Below, piece by piece: positions 1 to 11,158 of a stretch of 20,524 bases of DNA. Within the stretch, counting starts at the first letter, position 1. The number at the start of each line of letters is the position of its first letter. Both the position numbers and the translations under genes were made by a program. Below the pieces are notes generated by a model, which was given only the letters and a program-made list of their open reading frames with translations, was not told where the DNA came from and ran no database searches. The stretch is from Irineochytrium annulatum (taxonomy: Eukaryota > Chytridiomycota > Chytridiomycetes > Chytridiales > Chytridiaceae): the NCBI GenBank assembly GCA_027600665.1, contig JADGJL010000465.1, forward strand, positions 1 through 20,524, given 5' to 3'.

Positions 1-2194
1 CAATCAACTCTTGCGCCGCCCTCCCCACCTTGGGGATCCCAAACACCTTCCCAACATCCGTGCGCTCCCCACCCTCAACCTCCTTCACCTCCACCTTCCC
101 CCTCAAGAAATCCACCTCAACCTTCCACCCTGTTCGCCTCGTTCCCTTCTTCTTCCCCTCAAACCGTCCCCTCAACGCCCCCAACAGCTCCTCACTCTCC
201 AACACCAACAACCCGTTATTCACCGCGTTCCTCTTGAATGTCTCCGACAGCGACCCTGCGATCACGCACGTCACACCCGCCTTCAGCAGGCACGTGGCCG
301 CCTGCTCCCTCGACGAGCCCGTGCCGAAGTTGTGTCCGCTGACTAGCACGTCACCCTTCTTCACCAGTCCAGCAAAGGTGGGGTCGTAGTTCCGCATCGC
401 GACGGCAGCCATCTCCTCGGGTGACACGTCCTCGCGATACGTATAATCGCCCGGGTAGATCCCATCCGTGTCCAAATTGTCCGCATCGCAGAACAACAGC
501 TCACCCGTGTGCAACGCCGGGAAACCTTCAACCGCACCCGCTCCACCCCTCGGTTCCTCCTTAACGACCTTTTCCGCCTTCTCAACCTCCACCGTGAACC
601 GCACGTCCCCCTCCTGAGCCGCCGCACCGTCCGGCGCCACAATCCTCCCCGCAACAGCGCTGGCCGCCACAACCGCGGGGCTCGCGAGGTACGCCTGCGC
701 GCTCCGGCTCCCCATCCTTCCCTTAAAATTCCTGTTCGTCGCGGAAATCCCCACCTCCCCGTCCTTCAACAACCCCACGCCAAGCCCAATACATGGCCCA
801 CAGCCTGCCGGCAGCGTCTTCGCACCCGCGTCAACGAGCGCTGACCACGTCCCGTCCTTCTCGCAGTCATCTTGCACGACCGACGAGGCGGCGGCGACGT
901 ATAACTCCACACCTGGAGCGATCTTCTGACCGCGCAGAATCGACGCGGCGGCGCGGAGGTCGGACGCGCGCGAGTTGACGCACGAGAGGATGTACGCCTT
1001 ATGCACCTTCACGTCCTTCAGCGCGCCCGCCGGTCGTGCAAGTTTGACGCTGTCCGGCCCAGAGACATGCGGCGCGATGCTCCCTAGATCCAGCGTGATG
1101 GTCTTCGCGTACCGGGCGCTCTGATGCGGCGCCGGTGGGTTTGACAAGGTGTCGCCCAGTCGTTCAGCGTTTAGACGTGGATGCGTCGGTGAAAGGAGTC
1201 GCGTGTAATGATCGATCAATCGGGCGTCGATGGGGAACAGGCCCGCGAGCGCGCCCCACTCGGTGGTCATGTTGGCGATCGTGAGTCGGTCGTCGATTGT
1301 CAGGAACTCGACTCCAGGCCCCGTGAACTCGATGGCGTGGTTTAGCACCTACATCCCGTTAATCCACTGCATAAGGTCGCGAGCAACTTACCTCGTCCCT
1401 ATTTAATAGCCCACAAAGCACCACAATGACATCCTTCCCCGTCGCTCCTCCCCTCAGCCCTCCCGTCAACACCACCCGTGCAACAGGCGGTACCTGCCAC
1501 CACGTTCGCCCAGTCGCCCAGATGGCGGCCGCGTCCGTGCGGACCACGGGCGTGCCTAGGCACCCAACGCCGCCGTACATGTTGGAGTGGGAGTCGGACG
1601 CAACGGCCATGGTGAAGGGGCGGGCGAACCCTTCTTCCACCATGACCTGGTGGCCAATGCCGCGGCCGGCGGGGTGGTGGGTTATGGAGTGGTGACGGGC
1701 GAAGGAGGCTATAGAAGCGTATTTTTGAAGGTTCTGTGGAGCCGGGGGAGGAGGGGAAGGGAGGGACAATTTAGAAGGGCGTCACCCTGGACAGTTCCAC
1801 AGCGTTTTGCCGGACGAACCTTCTCGCTCTTGTTCTGAACATCGTGATCGAGCGTGAAGACCGGTTGTCGATCGTTCTTGACCCTCGTCGCACCGATGCT
1901 CTTAAACCTATGAACTCATTCAGCACTTCAAAGCGCCCGCTTGCTAAGAACCCACTTGGATATCACGGCCGCGGTATTATCATGTGTCATGACATGCTCC
2001 GGCTGCACGCTCACAAAGTCCCCCTGTTGGACCACATGTCCTTCCGGCAGCCCAACAGCATACCGCTGCACGATCTGCTCGACCAGGTTCTGGGGCACGG
2101 CGGGACGCACGATCGTTGCCAGCAGACGGCTCTGACGACGGGTTGCGGGGTGGACGACGACGGACCGGGCTCGGAGGAGCAAGGGCGCGGTCAT
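1..2194 (-). CDS. LYS4: Homoaconitase, mitochondrial (lysine biosynthesis), 3' end outside the window
   Basis: This enzyme converts homocitrate to homoisocitrate via homoaconitate in the fungal alpha-aminoadipate lysine pathway, in mitochondria. Four exons are read on the minus strand: 2194-1956, 1907-1820, 1733-1392 and 1348-1 (open at the window edge), with introns of 48, 86 and 43 bp. About 672 residues are visible; the family is roughly 690-720, so only the last ~20-40 are missing. The N-terminus is Arg/Ser-rich, like a mitochondrial presequence, followed by [12 protein letters not shown] and [14 protein letters not shown]. Exon 3 carries [16 protein letters not shown] and [18 protein letters not shown], which separate LYS4 from isopropylmalate dehydratase. 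The [4Fe-4S] ligands are Cys346 (SCVNSR), Cys406 and Cys409 (CGPC). The C-terminal swivel domain has [16 protein letters not shown]. The start is the ATG at 2194. The family assignment is firm; mitochondrial targeting is inferred. Confidence 0.95.
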
Positions 2195-2501
2195 CGCTAA
2201 TGGGAGGTTGAGGCTGTTGATGACGACGATGGGGCGAAAACGAGATGATCAACGACAGCTCTCGGCCTGAAAAGTCCGGAAATGGCATTGAGAGCTGTGT
2301 ATTAAAAAAACTATGAACTAAAAAAAAGGTTGGGGATAGGTAGAAAGTAAAAAAAAAAAGAAGGTATAAACCGACAACAACGTCCCCTCGGCTCGTTCCC
2401 CCACCACAATACGATCTACAAAGCTCGCTCAAGAAACCGAGCCCCCACACCGAATACCCCACCGTGTCAATGCCAGAACAACCTGAACCATTTTCCACAC
2501 A
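2195..2501. other. Spacer between the MAPKK 3' end and the LYS4 start
   Basis: This 307-bp tandem spacer holds the LYS4 promoter/5' UTR and the 3' end of the MAPKK, both on the minus strand. It contains A-runs on the plus strand (about 2305-2360), which read as long T/pyrimidine tracts on the minus strand. Such tracts are common just upstream of fungal genes. No AATAAA was seen on the minus strand. Nothing here codes convincingly. Confidence 0.5.
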
Positions 2502-3912
2502 CTACTCCGGACCCCTCCCCTCCTCGGACTTGGCCTTCACCGACATAGCCCACTCCGAAAGGTCGATGCCCTCCGACACAATCCTGAGCGCGTACGCGTT
2601 TTGGAGCAACCGTTCGGGCCCCGCTCGGAGCTTCACGTCCTTTGTGAGACTGCGTGCCGTGCGGAAAAGAAAGGTCGTTACATTATGCGTCACCGAAAGT
2701 GCCACAAAGTCAATACCTTCTCGCCACAAAGTCCTCAAAATCCTTAGGGAACTTCCCCGCCGGCAGCGTCGGCGACGGCTTCTCCTGTATGTATGTAAGG
2801 AGCGCGAAGAAGTCCATCTCCGGGTACGGGAATTTCCCTGTCGCGAGCTCGATCAAAGAGATGCCCAGCGACCAAATATCGGACACGACGCCGTAGTTCT
2901 GCGATCCGGCGATCCGCTCTGGGCCGAGGTATGCCTGCGTGCCCGTGAACGTCTTGGAGACCGAGGAGACGATCTCCTTTGAGACGCCGAAGTCCGTAAT
3001 CTTCACCTGACCCTGCGAATTGACAAGGATGTTGGAGGGTTTGATATCTATTGACACACACCATGCATTAGCACACGAAAGCATCAACGGACGACTTCTA
3101 CCTCGATGCACGATATTCTTCTCCGTCAAATACACCAACCCCCTGAGCACATAAACCGCGATCCTACCCAGAATGGGCTCCGGTATGGGTCCCGTCTTCC
3201 TCATGATGTAGTCCAAAGACCCGACGTCCATGTACTCCATGCAGATCATGACAGCGCCGTCGTACGAGTATGCGCCGAAAGAGGAAACGATATATTCCGA
3301 TCGGCAGATGTGGAGGATTTTGAGCTCGGCCTTCAGATTCTTCTCCGCCCGCCGGCGCTCGTTCTCGTCGTTGGCTTGGACGGAGACGCTCTGGTGGGGT
3401 GGAGGATCAAAAGGTGTACTGGCGGAAGAAGCTTCGGTACAGTCCACATTGAGACACCGCGTCCTCGATCCATCACTCAGTCCGTACACTAGGTCTTTAA
3501 CCATCGTCGATCTTCTCCTCCCTCCTCCTTTGATCCCGCTCACTCAATCTTATCCGAGAATCCCATCCCACTAACGCCGGCACCGATAATCACCTTCCTA
3601 GCCATGATCGAGTTCTTCGGCTTGTAAAGCACCTTTGAGACGGAACCACCCGCCCCGGATCCCAGCTCATGGATGAAGTGAAAGTCCTTCTCCTTGAAGA
3701 TGGTCTCCCCCTCCGGGAACAGAGTTGTCGGGTCCGCCAACGGCGCGGCGTCAATGTCCTCCTTTGTGATGGCCACCTAATACGCATCGTAGATGCAGGG
3801 ATCGCGAGAAGATGTCAGCTCGGAGGAAGAGGCGCAAAAGGTGGGGCGCGGCGCCTCGCGCAGAATGGCAACGCACCGAGATCTTCGGTCCGCCCTTCAG
3901 CTTTGGCGGCAT
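2502..3912 (-). CDS. MAP kinase kinase, Ste7/Byr1/Fuz7-like
   Basis: This dual-specificity kinase would phosphorylate a MAP kinase, probably in a mating or morphogenesis cascade. Proposed exons on the minus strand are 3912-3877, 3776-3594, 3390-3102, 3047-2717 and 2649-2502, giving ~328 residues. Visible kinase signatures are the glycine loop GSGAGGSV (51-58), the ATP lysine in MARK (K73), HRD with DIKPSNILVN (D170, codon split by an intron), DFGVSK, an activation loop SSVSKTFTGTQAYLGPERI, SDIWSLGISLIELATGKFPYP and a typical C-lobe end KDVKLRAGPERLLQ. The S-x3-T pair of the loop matches the Ste7/Byr1 subgroup. The codon at 3776 is GTG directly after an AG, so an upstream exon is needed. ATG 3912 (MPPKLKGGPKIS) with a 100-bp intron fits but is less certain. 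The 203-bp intron 3391-3593 is unusually long here and its borders are approximate. The activation-loop YLGPERI departs from the usual YMxPERI. Confidence 0.92.
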
Positions 3913-4818
3913 GGTGGGGTACAGCGATCGCGATGCGGGTCAGGAAACGGGCGGTGTGCACTGTGTGGGGGCGATCGCGGTCGGGAGTATGCGTAAAGTG
4001 AGGCAATGGGAAGGTTGATTTCTCGAAATGGAGTCAACAGCCCGCTAACATGTTGCACGACCAGCAGCCGCGCTTGCGCGTCGCGAGCCGGGCGGACCGG
4101 GTATCCCCGGTGCGAGGGGACCTGAGAGGATGCCTGGGGCGACGTGGGCGACGTGAGCGTGGCAGACCGCGACGGTATCGGGTACCCGCGACAGGTCACG
4201 CCCCCTCGTGTCAAGTGTTGTGATGCGGAACTGCATGCAGCGCAGTGCACCGCAGCGACATTTCTAGGATAAACAGAGAATTCTTCACTAAGCTTAGTAC
4301 GGTATTATCGCGACGCTCGCGTTATCGCGCTCCTTCCGTTGCGTGTCGTGAAGGCGATCTGTCTAGGGCCCCAATCACACCAGGCGAACTTCAAAGTTTG
4401 TCGTCCCAATATCGCAGGCCCACATCCGTCACCGGCCACACTGCCCCTTCTGCTCGGCCCCTGCTCCTCCGACCTCGCCGCCGTCGACTCGGTACTCTTC
4501 ATCCCAGCGGCCCGGCGTCGGATCTTCTCCCAGCCTGCTGTCATCCCAAGCTGTTGATCGGCCAGGCCCGGACCGCACCTGACAGCTGCATTCATCCGCC
4601 ACTGGGGCCGTTTGCCCTTGAGGTTCTCACGCTTGCTCGATCATCCTCAACCGGAGTCGTTCTGTGAGGACGGGGCGTCCCCAGAGGCACTCATCCATCT
4701 GCCAGCCACCCTTGAGACGACATAACAGTTGCTCGCTCACCCTGCATCTACCCCACGACGTCCTCTCGGGATACTGCGGCTCACCGACGGCATTTTCGAT
4801 CACCATACAGACCACCAC
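3913..4818. promoter_or_regulatory. Divergent intergenic region, MAPKK / KH-SAM gene
   Basis: This 906-bp spacer separates two divergent starts and must hold both promoters and 5' UTRs. No convincing coding region was found; the open frames are short and have no recognisable content. A 12-bp perfect palindrome lies at 4287-4298. A C/T-rich stretch on the plus strand (about 4360-4680) may be the KH-SAM leader. No clear TATA box was identified. Confidence 0.45.
4287..4298. repeat. 12-bp perfect palindrome ACTAAGCTTAGT
   Basis: The sequence ACTAAGCTTAGT equals its own reverse complement. It lies in the shared divergent spacer, about 375 bp upstream of the MAPKK start and 520 bp upstream of the KH-SAM start. 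A dimeric transcription factor could bind such a site, but a 12-bp palindrome can also arise by chance. Confidence 0.5.
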
Positions 4819-7800
4819 ATGCCGTCGTCCCCGTCGTTGGGCACTTCCACCGCACGCATGACAGACGCGCATCAACCTGCGTCCTTGCCCCCGTTGAACG
4901 GTGGGCCCATGCCGCAACCAACACAACCGCCATCACAACAGCAACCGCAACCGCAACAGAACGGCGGAATGAGCCCCCCACCACCTCCCTCAGTGTCGGC
5001 GTCCTTCTGCTTCCCGGTCGTGACGTTTGACGGGCTCGAGACAAACACGTCCACTGTCCAAGCGTCGGCCACGGCCTCCACGCGGAAGCTATGCGACGAG
5101 GCGGCGTCGACGTACGCGTGCGAGGTTGTCCTCAGCCAACCGGAGCTGATCTTCAGCCAGCAACAGGGGCGGTATGAGTTTAACTTCTCCGTCTCGATCA
5201 CTGGACCAGTCGCGAAGGTGGCGGCCGCGAGGGGTTTCTTGCTACGGAGTAATCCCATGCAGGTGAGGGATTGTGGAGTTTGTTTGGGGATAGTACGTGG
5301 GGGAAGGCTAACGGTGTGTGGCATGATAGGCACTCGTTACGATAAAGACGAGCCGCAAGATTGTTCTTAACAAGAACGGGGAGATGAAGTCGGCCATCAA
5401 GCAGCGGCTCGACCAGCTTATGAAGTCAACCCGGACCCAGATCACTTGCGTGGGACACTCGTACGAGGACCAGCAACAGCAGAGCGTGCAGCGGCATTCG
5501 CAGGCGCAGCGGCGGATGCCCATCGGGGGTGGGCCGCAGTCGGCGCCGGTGGGGATAACAGTCAACAGTGGCCCGCCGCCGGGGCTGTCGCTATCGATGA
5601 GCGGGATGGGTGGGGTTGTGCCGGAGAGCTTGGATGTGGAGATTATGGGAAGCTGGCATGACGTTGAGGTCGCTCGCGTGTATTGCCTGGTAATGCTGGA
5701 CGAGATGGTACGTGGGCTTCGAATGTGGGACCGGCTTACGTATCTAAGAGAGTGTCTCTTTGTAGGCGGGTCTGCACACGGAGACGGTCCAAGTCGACCT
5801 CGAACACCAGCCGATGATCTCGGGCCGGAAGAAGGTGCTCCTCGAGTCCCTAATGCAGGAGACCGTCACAAACATTTACCTCCCGCCACCACTTCGGCCG
5901 ACGAACCCCACCACCAAGTTCGAGACGGACCTCGACCTCAACTGCATCCACGTGACGGGCTCCACTATGGCCGTCTTCGATTGTGCCGAGCGGCTGAAGA
6001 GCATTATTGCCACAAAGAAGTCAAACATCATTAAAAGACAGGTGCAGTGCCTCCCGCGGAAGATCGACTGGATGCTTGTCAACAAGAAGGAGCATTTAAA
6101 GAAGATTATGATTGACAACGCGGTGTTCATGAGCCTCCCGGCTATTGGGAGCAACGTGAACGTGGTGTCCATCTATGGCGACGACCAGATATACCTTGAG
6201 CGGTCAATACGGGCGTTCATGTGCATGGTATTGATTTCTGAATTGTAGCTTTGTTTACGTTGTTCTAACGTCAAACCCATAGGCGTGTGACTTCTACATC
6301 TCGAGCCTACAGATGAGCGAGCCGGCCATCTCGTTCGTCGTGGACCCGCAAATCACGGCCACGTGCCGGCAGATCAGCCAGAACTCCCGGGCCGAGCTGG
6401 TGTTTTATGGTCAAAGCCTCGAGATTTATGGGCTGGAACACGCGGCCAAGAGCGCGTTTCAGCAGCTTGCGGAGCTCAGCGTTTTCAAGCCGCTCGTCAG
6501 GGACGTGAAGTTCCAGATTGAGCTTGCGCTCGAGCACCGGGAGTTCATCAACGGTAAGAAGAGTGGGAAGATCAACAAGATCGTGAAGGCGGCGGGGTGT
6601 AAGATCTTGTTCCACGAGAACTACAACGATTACAACATGATCATTGAGGTCTCGCATCCGATGCCTATTCGGGCCTTGGAAAGTCTGGCGATGCTGGAGG
6701 TAACGTCTACTTGCATGGTTGTCAGTAAAATTCGATGTTAACATGTGAATTTGAAGGACGAGCTCCCAGCAGAGATGTCCTTTTACATCCCGGAGGCATT
6801 CCATAAGCGCATTATCGGCGTCGGCGGCAAGAACATCCAGCGCATTATGAAGAAGCACGGAGTCTACGTTAAGTTTTCGAACGCGGAGGAGTACGCCCTC
6901 CTCGGCGGCTACTTTGAAAACCTCGATAACGTCATCGCGCGCACGCCCTCAAAGAATGCCATCAACCTCGGATATTTGAAGGAGTCCATCTTTGAGTTGA
7001 TCAACGTCAAGGACAAGTCCGAGGTTAAGACGTACGTGTACATCCCCTGGCAGCTGCACCGGATGGTGTTGGGGCAGAGGGGCCAGAACATTAGGGATTT
7101 GGAGAGGATCTTTAGGGTGCAGATCACGTTCCCGGAAAAAGAGTCGGGGTCGGATGAGATCGTTATCTCAGGCCTGGAGCAGCAGGTGCAGCAGACGCGG
7201 ATACAGCTTCATGTACGTATTTGCAACTTTAAAGGAAATCGCTGATCCTGTCGTCGTGCAGCAATTTGTCCCCGAGATCCACGAGTTCTGGATTCCGGCC
7301 TCCCATGCAGCCATCTACGTGATTCGATCCCCCGAGTTCCGGGACTCCCTCGTCCCGCGGCTGTACCAGGAGCTCGGGATCGACGTCTACGTCCAGACGC
7401 CCTCGCTCGAGGACTACAATGGGCAGGAGTGCACGTTTATGTTGCACTACCTGCGTGGGAACACGAATATTGAGAGGGTCAAGATGGCGCTGTTTGATTA
7501 CCTCAAGTCGAAGCAGGTGCCACTGCAGCTTCAGCCGTCGGTACAGCGCTCAGGGTCGTATGCGAACCTGGCACCGCAGAGGTCGTTCGACTCTTTCCAG
7601 CACTTTAATAGCAAACTGCTTTCTCCTGTCACCTCTGGTGAGTTTTCGGTGCAGAGTCACGCTTTGTTGTTATATCGTTTTGCTGAAGCATATAAATCAC
7701 AGCCCCAGAATCTCCCCTGCAGCTTCTCTCACCCAGTTACAGCTTGTTCGAGTCAAGCGGAAGCGCTTTCGAGCTACCTCCACGGGCTTCTCAGAGTGCC

Positions 7801-9090
7801 CGCACACCAGGGGCTCACTCCGTGCCTAACCTGCGCCAAGTCTTTGAGCACTCAAATTCCCGCCTCTCAATGAATTCGCCAATCGAGCCTCCCCTGCAAA
7901 GATCACACTCCGACATTCAAGCCGACATGGGACCACGGAATAATAACATCCTCTCCTCCACCCTCTCGGCGATGGCTCTCTCTACCGGCGAGGCGTGGAA
8001 CTCCGCTGACCAGTTCTCGAAGCGCGCCATCTTTGCCCACACCGCCCACATGGACGACTCACGAGGCGTCACCACCTCTCTCCCGCTCGAGTCGCCGGAC
8101 CACGGGCGGCAGTCTATGGCGTTCTCCGACAACGACCTCCCCCATCTCCAACAACACATGCACCAACACCAACTCCAACAACAGCAGCACCAGCAGCAAC
8201 GGCAGCAGCAGCAGCAGCAGCAAGACCAACAGCAACGGGATCAACAGTCGGACTCGCTCATGAAGGTACCAAGCGATAAATTCTGCGGGCTGGCGATGTC
8301 GAGGAGCATGCCGAACACCGCTATCGATGAGAAGGTCAACAGAATTATCTCGAAGCCGCCGAAGAAGCTGTCGAACCTCATTATCGAGAGCCATCCGACA
8401 CGTAAGTGGGCAAATCTTTTGCTACTCTACTATCGTTCCGTGGACTAAATTTTATCATTTTTAGCCGACACTGATGAAGTTGGGCATACTTTTAACCCGG
8501 AGCTTATCGAAAAGGTGCTGAAGATGGATGACTACGTCAAGGCGCTCGAGCTTCTCCTCGAGTCCCTCGACCTCGCGGCTTACACTCCGATCTTTATCGA
8601 CCAAGAAGTGGACTTTAAGATTCTCCTCACCCTCGGCGACGCCGACTTGAAGGAGCTTGGCATCAAGACCTTCGGCCCCCGAAAGAAGATCGCCAATGCT
8701 ATCAAGGACTGCAACCAGGCTATGAAGTGGGAGGGCAACCCCTCCACCGCCCCCGTCCTCTCCACACGACATCCTCCCGGGCTTTCGTTCATCCCGAATA
8801 ACCTCAAGCCTAACGGCTCTTCCCTCACCGCCGCCGCTCCATCACCCAACCAGCCCAACTTCTCGACGCAAGGCAACCCTTTCAATTACCCGCGAAAGGG
8901 GTCGCCCGGCCCGAACTCGGCACCGATGGCGCATCACCACTTCCACTTCCCGACAGCACACCCAACCAACCTCGTCACGCCAATCACGCTGCTGTCTGGT
9001 TCCGACGGCGTCGTGAAAGGACCGGGCAGCGTGCCGCTTAGGGAGGTGTTGGGTAACTCGATGTCAGCGCCGAATAAGGCGAGGCCTTAG
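4819..9090 (+). CDS. Bicaudal-C-like multi-KH and SAM domain RNA-binding protein
   Basis: This large RNA-binding protein (~1285 residues) probably controls mRNA fate and may self-assemble through its SAM domain. Exons are 4819-5262, 5330-5707, 5766-6227, 6283-6699, 6757-7212, 7262-7637, 7703-8401 and 8465-9090, with introns of 49-67 bp that all keep frame. The N-terminus is Pro/Gln-rich. KH-type modules follow, with GxxG-like loops at GRKK (~294), GKKSG (~519), GVGG (588-591) and GQRG (673-676), plus degenerate KH-like segments without a clean GxxG (e.g. exons 1-2, and exon 6 around HEFWIPASHAAIYV). A long Ser/Gln-rich linker has a polyQ tract (~994-1026). The SAM domain at ~1100-1160 includes DDYVKALELLLESLDLAAY, LTLGDADLKELGIKTFGPRKK. 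The order KH repeats-linker-SAM is that of animal BICC1. ATG 4819 is the first in-frame ATG; MTDAHQPAS at 4858 is the alternative start. Confidence 0.9.
8149..8247 (+). repeat. CAG/CAA polyglutamine tract
   Basis: In the KH-SAM coding frame, 23 of these 33 codons are Gln, including a run of seven (six CAG then CAA). The rest are His, Arg, Asp, Leu and Met. CAG and CAA are mixed, so the tract is only partly a pure trinucleotide repeat. It lies in the disordered linker before the SAM domain and may vary in length between strains. Confidence 0.95.
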
Positions 9091-10077
9091 ATCAAATATT
9101 TTGTACAGAAGTCTGGAGCTGGGGGGGTGGGGAGGGATACAAGAGATAGACGCGGGGCAGTTGAATTGATTCTCATTAATGGGTAGTTCCCCGCATTTTT
9201 CATAAGTTCTCATTTTTCAGTTTATCTCATATCAGGACTATTTTGGCGGTCGTCGCCTTTTCCTCTCTTTAGCTTTCCTGTTTGTTTTTTGCTTGCCCTT
9301 TTTAGTACACCTGTAACCCTTTGATGATGTATTCCCTCCCAACATACTCTTCTTTCATCGTTCAAGGCGTTGGCCTGGTTACTTTCCGATTTTAAAGTTA
9401 TTTGTTACCCTACTTACAACCAACCAACACCACACACCACAGAAAATTATTCCCCTTCGTTCGACCTCTGCCTCTTTCCCTAACTCATTTTTTTGCGTGC
9501 CCGCTTCGACGGGCGCCCGGTTTGAAAGAGATCGTTCAAGATCAATTTGATGTCTTCTGCTTCACTTTTGGTTTTTCTCCTTCACAACATACATGGGCTC
9601 AGTTTCAGAAAAGCATGCATTTTTTTATTCGTTCTCCTTCGGTTTGGGTTTGGTGTGCTTTCTTTCTTTTTGGGTACTTGCGGGAACAAACACACACACA
9701 TACACGAATATGCTGTCGGCAGGATGCATCACCCCATCTATCGAATTCTAACCACTCTCATTGCTTCGTCCGAGTTGATCTTCCCCCTCTCACCCTCTGG
9801 GCTGGCGCAACTTCTTCCCCCGACTTCTATTCCCACATCTATTATTAGTTGTTCGCCACGTTACCCGCCCTCCAAACCTTATCCCTCTCCACCGCTACCT
9901 TCTCATTCTACTTTCGGTACACAAAACCTTTTCTTTCTCTTTTCTTGTCGAAGAAAAGCCCAAACACAAGTAATAAACTGCACGCATATTCCTATAAACT
10001 GGCTGGACGCTGTCCTCGCTACAAAGGGAAATAGTATTTGTTACTTCATATTGAAATTGACTACCGAGTTCCATGCC
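9091..10077. other. Long non-coding spacer: KH-SAM 3' UTR and TRM7 promoter/5' UTR
   Basis: This is 987 bp without a supported gene. The first part (to about 9400) should contain the KH-SAM 3' UTR. The rest is strongly pyrimidine-rich on the plus strand, with a short (CA)n stretch near 9690-9705 and a TATAAA at 9993-9998. The reading frame of TRM7 is open upstream to about 9547, but the predicted peptide is low-complexity and hydrophobic. A pyrimidine-rich strand rarely contains stop codons, so this openness is not evidence of coding. Confidence 0.6.
9993..9998 (+). promoter_or_regulatory. TATAAA element upstream of TRM7
   Basis: A TATAAA lies 80 bp before the TRM7 start, inside the 10-mer CCTATAAACT. 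The same 10-mer occurs at 15451-15460, upstream of the endoglycoceramidase gene. A core promoter role is plausible but rests only on the motif and its position. Confidence 0.35.
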
Positions 10078-10967
10078 ATGGCTGACAAGCGGGACATCTA
10101 CTACCGGAAGACCAAGGAGGACGGCTGGCGGGCGCGGTCGGCCTATAAGCTAATCCACCTCGACGAAGAGTACCAGCTCTTCCGCGGTGTCTCGAGATGC
10201 GTGGACCTCTGCGCCGCGCCGGGTTCCTGGTCGCAGGTCCTCCGGCGTTACCTCACGCACCCGGGTGGCGGCACAGGAGCACCCGTTGAACCGCCGGTCA
10301 TCGTGGCGGTCGACCTGCAGGCCATGGCGCCTATACCGGGCGTGATCCAAATCCAAGGGGACATCACGAAGCCAGAGACGGCGAGGAAGGTTGTGGACGT
10401 GTTTGGGGGCGAGCTGGCGGACTTGGTGGTGAGCGATGGCGCGCCGGATGTCACGGGTGAGGAGCGTTGCATGTATGCTGCTGGACGTGCGAGCTGACGC
10501 TTCCTTACGTTCAATCGTAGGTCTTCACGATATTGACGAATACTTGCATGCCGAGCTGATGTTTGCGGTGAGCACTAAAGCTCCTTAATTGCTATCGAAA
10601 TGAAGCTGATCTTTGTATGATTTTTCGCCAGGCGCTTACGATCACGACCGCCGTCCTCCGTCCTGGAGGTAACTTTATCGCCAAGATGTTCAAGAGTGGC
10701 GATGTGGACCTCATGGTGGCGCAGTTCCGGCTACTGTTCGACGAAGTCGTGTGTCGGAAGCCGCGGAGTAGCAGGCCGTCAAGCAACGAGCACTTTTTGT
10801 GCTGTTTTCGGTATCGGCCGCCACCGCAGGGCGAAGACCCTTTTGGCGGATGGAGGAGCTTTCTGGAGTGCGGGGATTTTAGCGGAGATGTGATGTCGAC
10901 GTTAGGGGTCGACGGTGTACAGGAGAAGGGGATTGCGCTGATGGCGGAGATGGGATTCGCGAGATAG
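10078..10967 (+). CDS. TRM7: tRNA 2'-O-ribose methyltransferase, Trm7/FTSJ1 type
   Basis: This SAM-dependent RrmJ/FtsJ-fold enzyme methylates the 2'-OH of anticodon-loop nucleotides 32 and 34 in tRNAs such as tRNA-Phe; in yeast it works with Trm732 and Trm734. Exons are 10078-10456, 10521-10567 and 10632-10967, with two 64-bp introns, giving 253 residues, slightly shorter than yeast Trm7 (310). The start DKRDIYYRK and ARSAYKL match Trm7. The SAM-binding motif is [14 protein letters not shown]. The K-D-K-E catalytic tetrad is present as K24 (SAYK), D120 (VSDGAPD), K160 (NFIAKMF) and E195 (SSNEHFL), each offset by four from yeast K28-D124-K164-E199. [10 protein letters not shown] is also Trm7-typical. 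ATG 10078 is chosen by homology; an out-of-frame ATG lies 5 bp upstream at 10073 and could affect initiation. The product is probably cytosolic. Confidence 0.95.
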
Positions 10968-11158
10968 TGACGTTAATTAGGGTTAACAGCATTAGGTGGC
11001 ATTGCATGCTATTATTGTGCATGGTTTTTAATAGATAATTGCACACTAGCGCACAACTGCTTTAAAGATCGACGCGTCGCGAAGATAGCGGGCGGCAATC
11101 CTCAGACCCCAACAGCACCGTCACCTCTCCCCAAGTCCCTGGCGGTCTCATCACCGTC

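Noticed and set aside
1..2194. 3-isopropylmalate dehydratase or aconitase instead of homoaconitase
   Set aside because: [39 protein letters not shown] and the ISKFKSIGA segment are homoaconitase-specific, and the cysteine spacing is not that of mitochondrial aconitase.
9402..9848. 148-codon plus-strand open frame in the TRM7 upstream spacer
   Set aside because: It is a low-complexity translation of pyrimidine-rich DNA, begins at a non-ATG codon and has no recognisable domain.
9547..10077. In-frame N-terminal extension of TRM7 of about 177 codons
   Set aside because: Trm7 proteins start close to DKRDxYYRK. The upstream peptide is low-complexity, and the strand is pyrimidine-rich, which depletes stop codons by composition.
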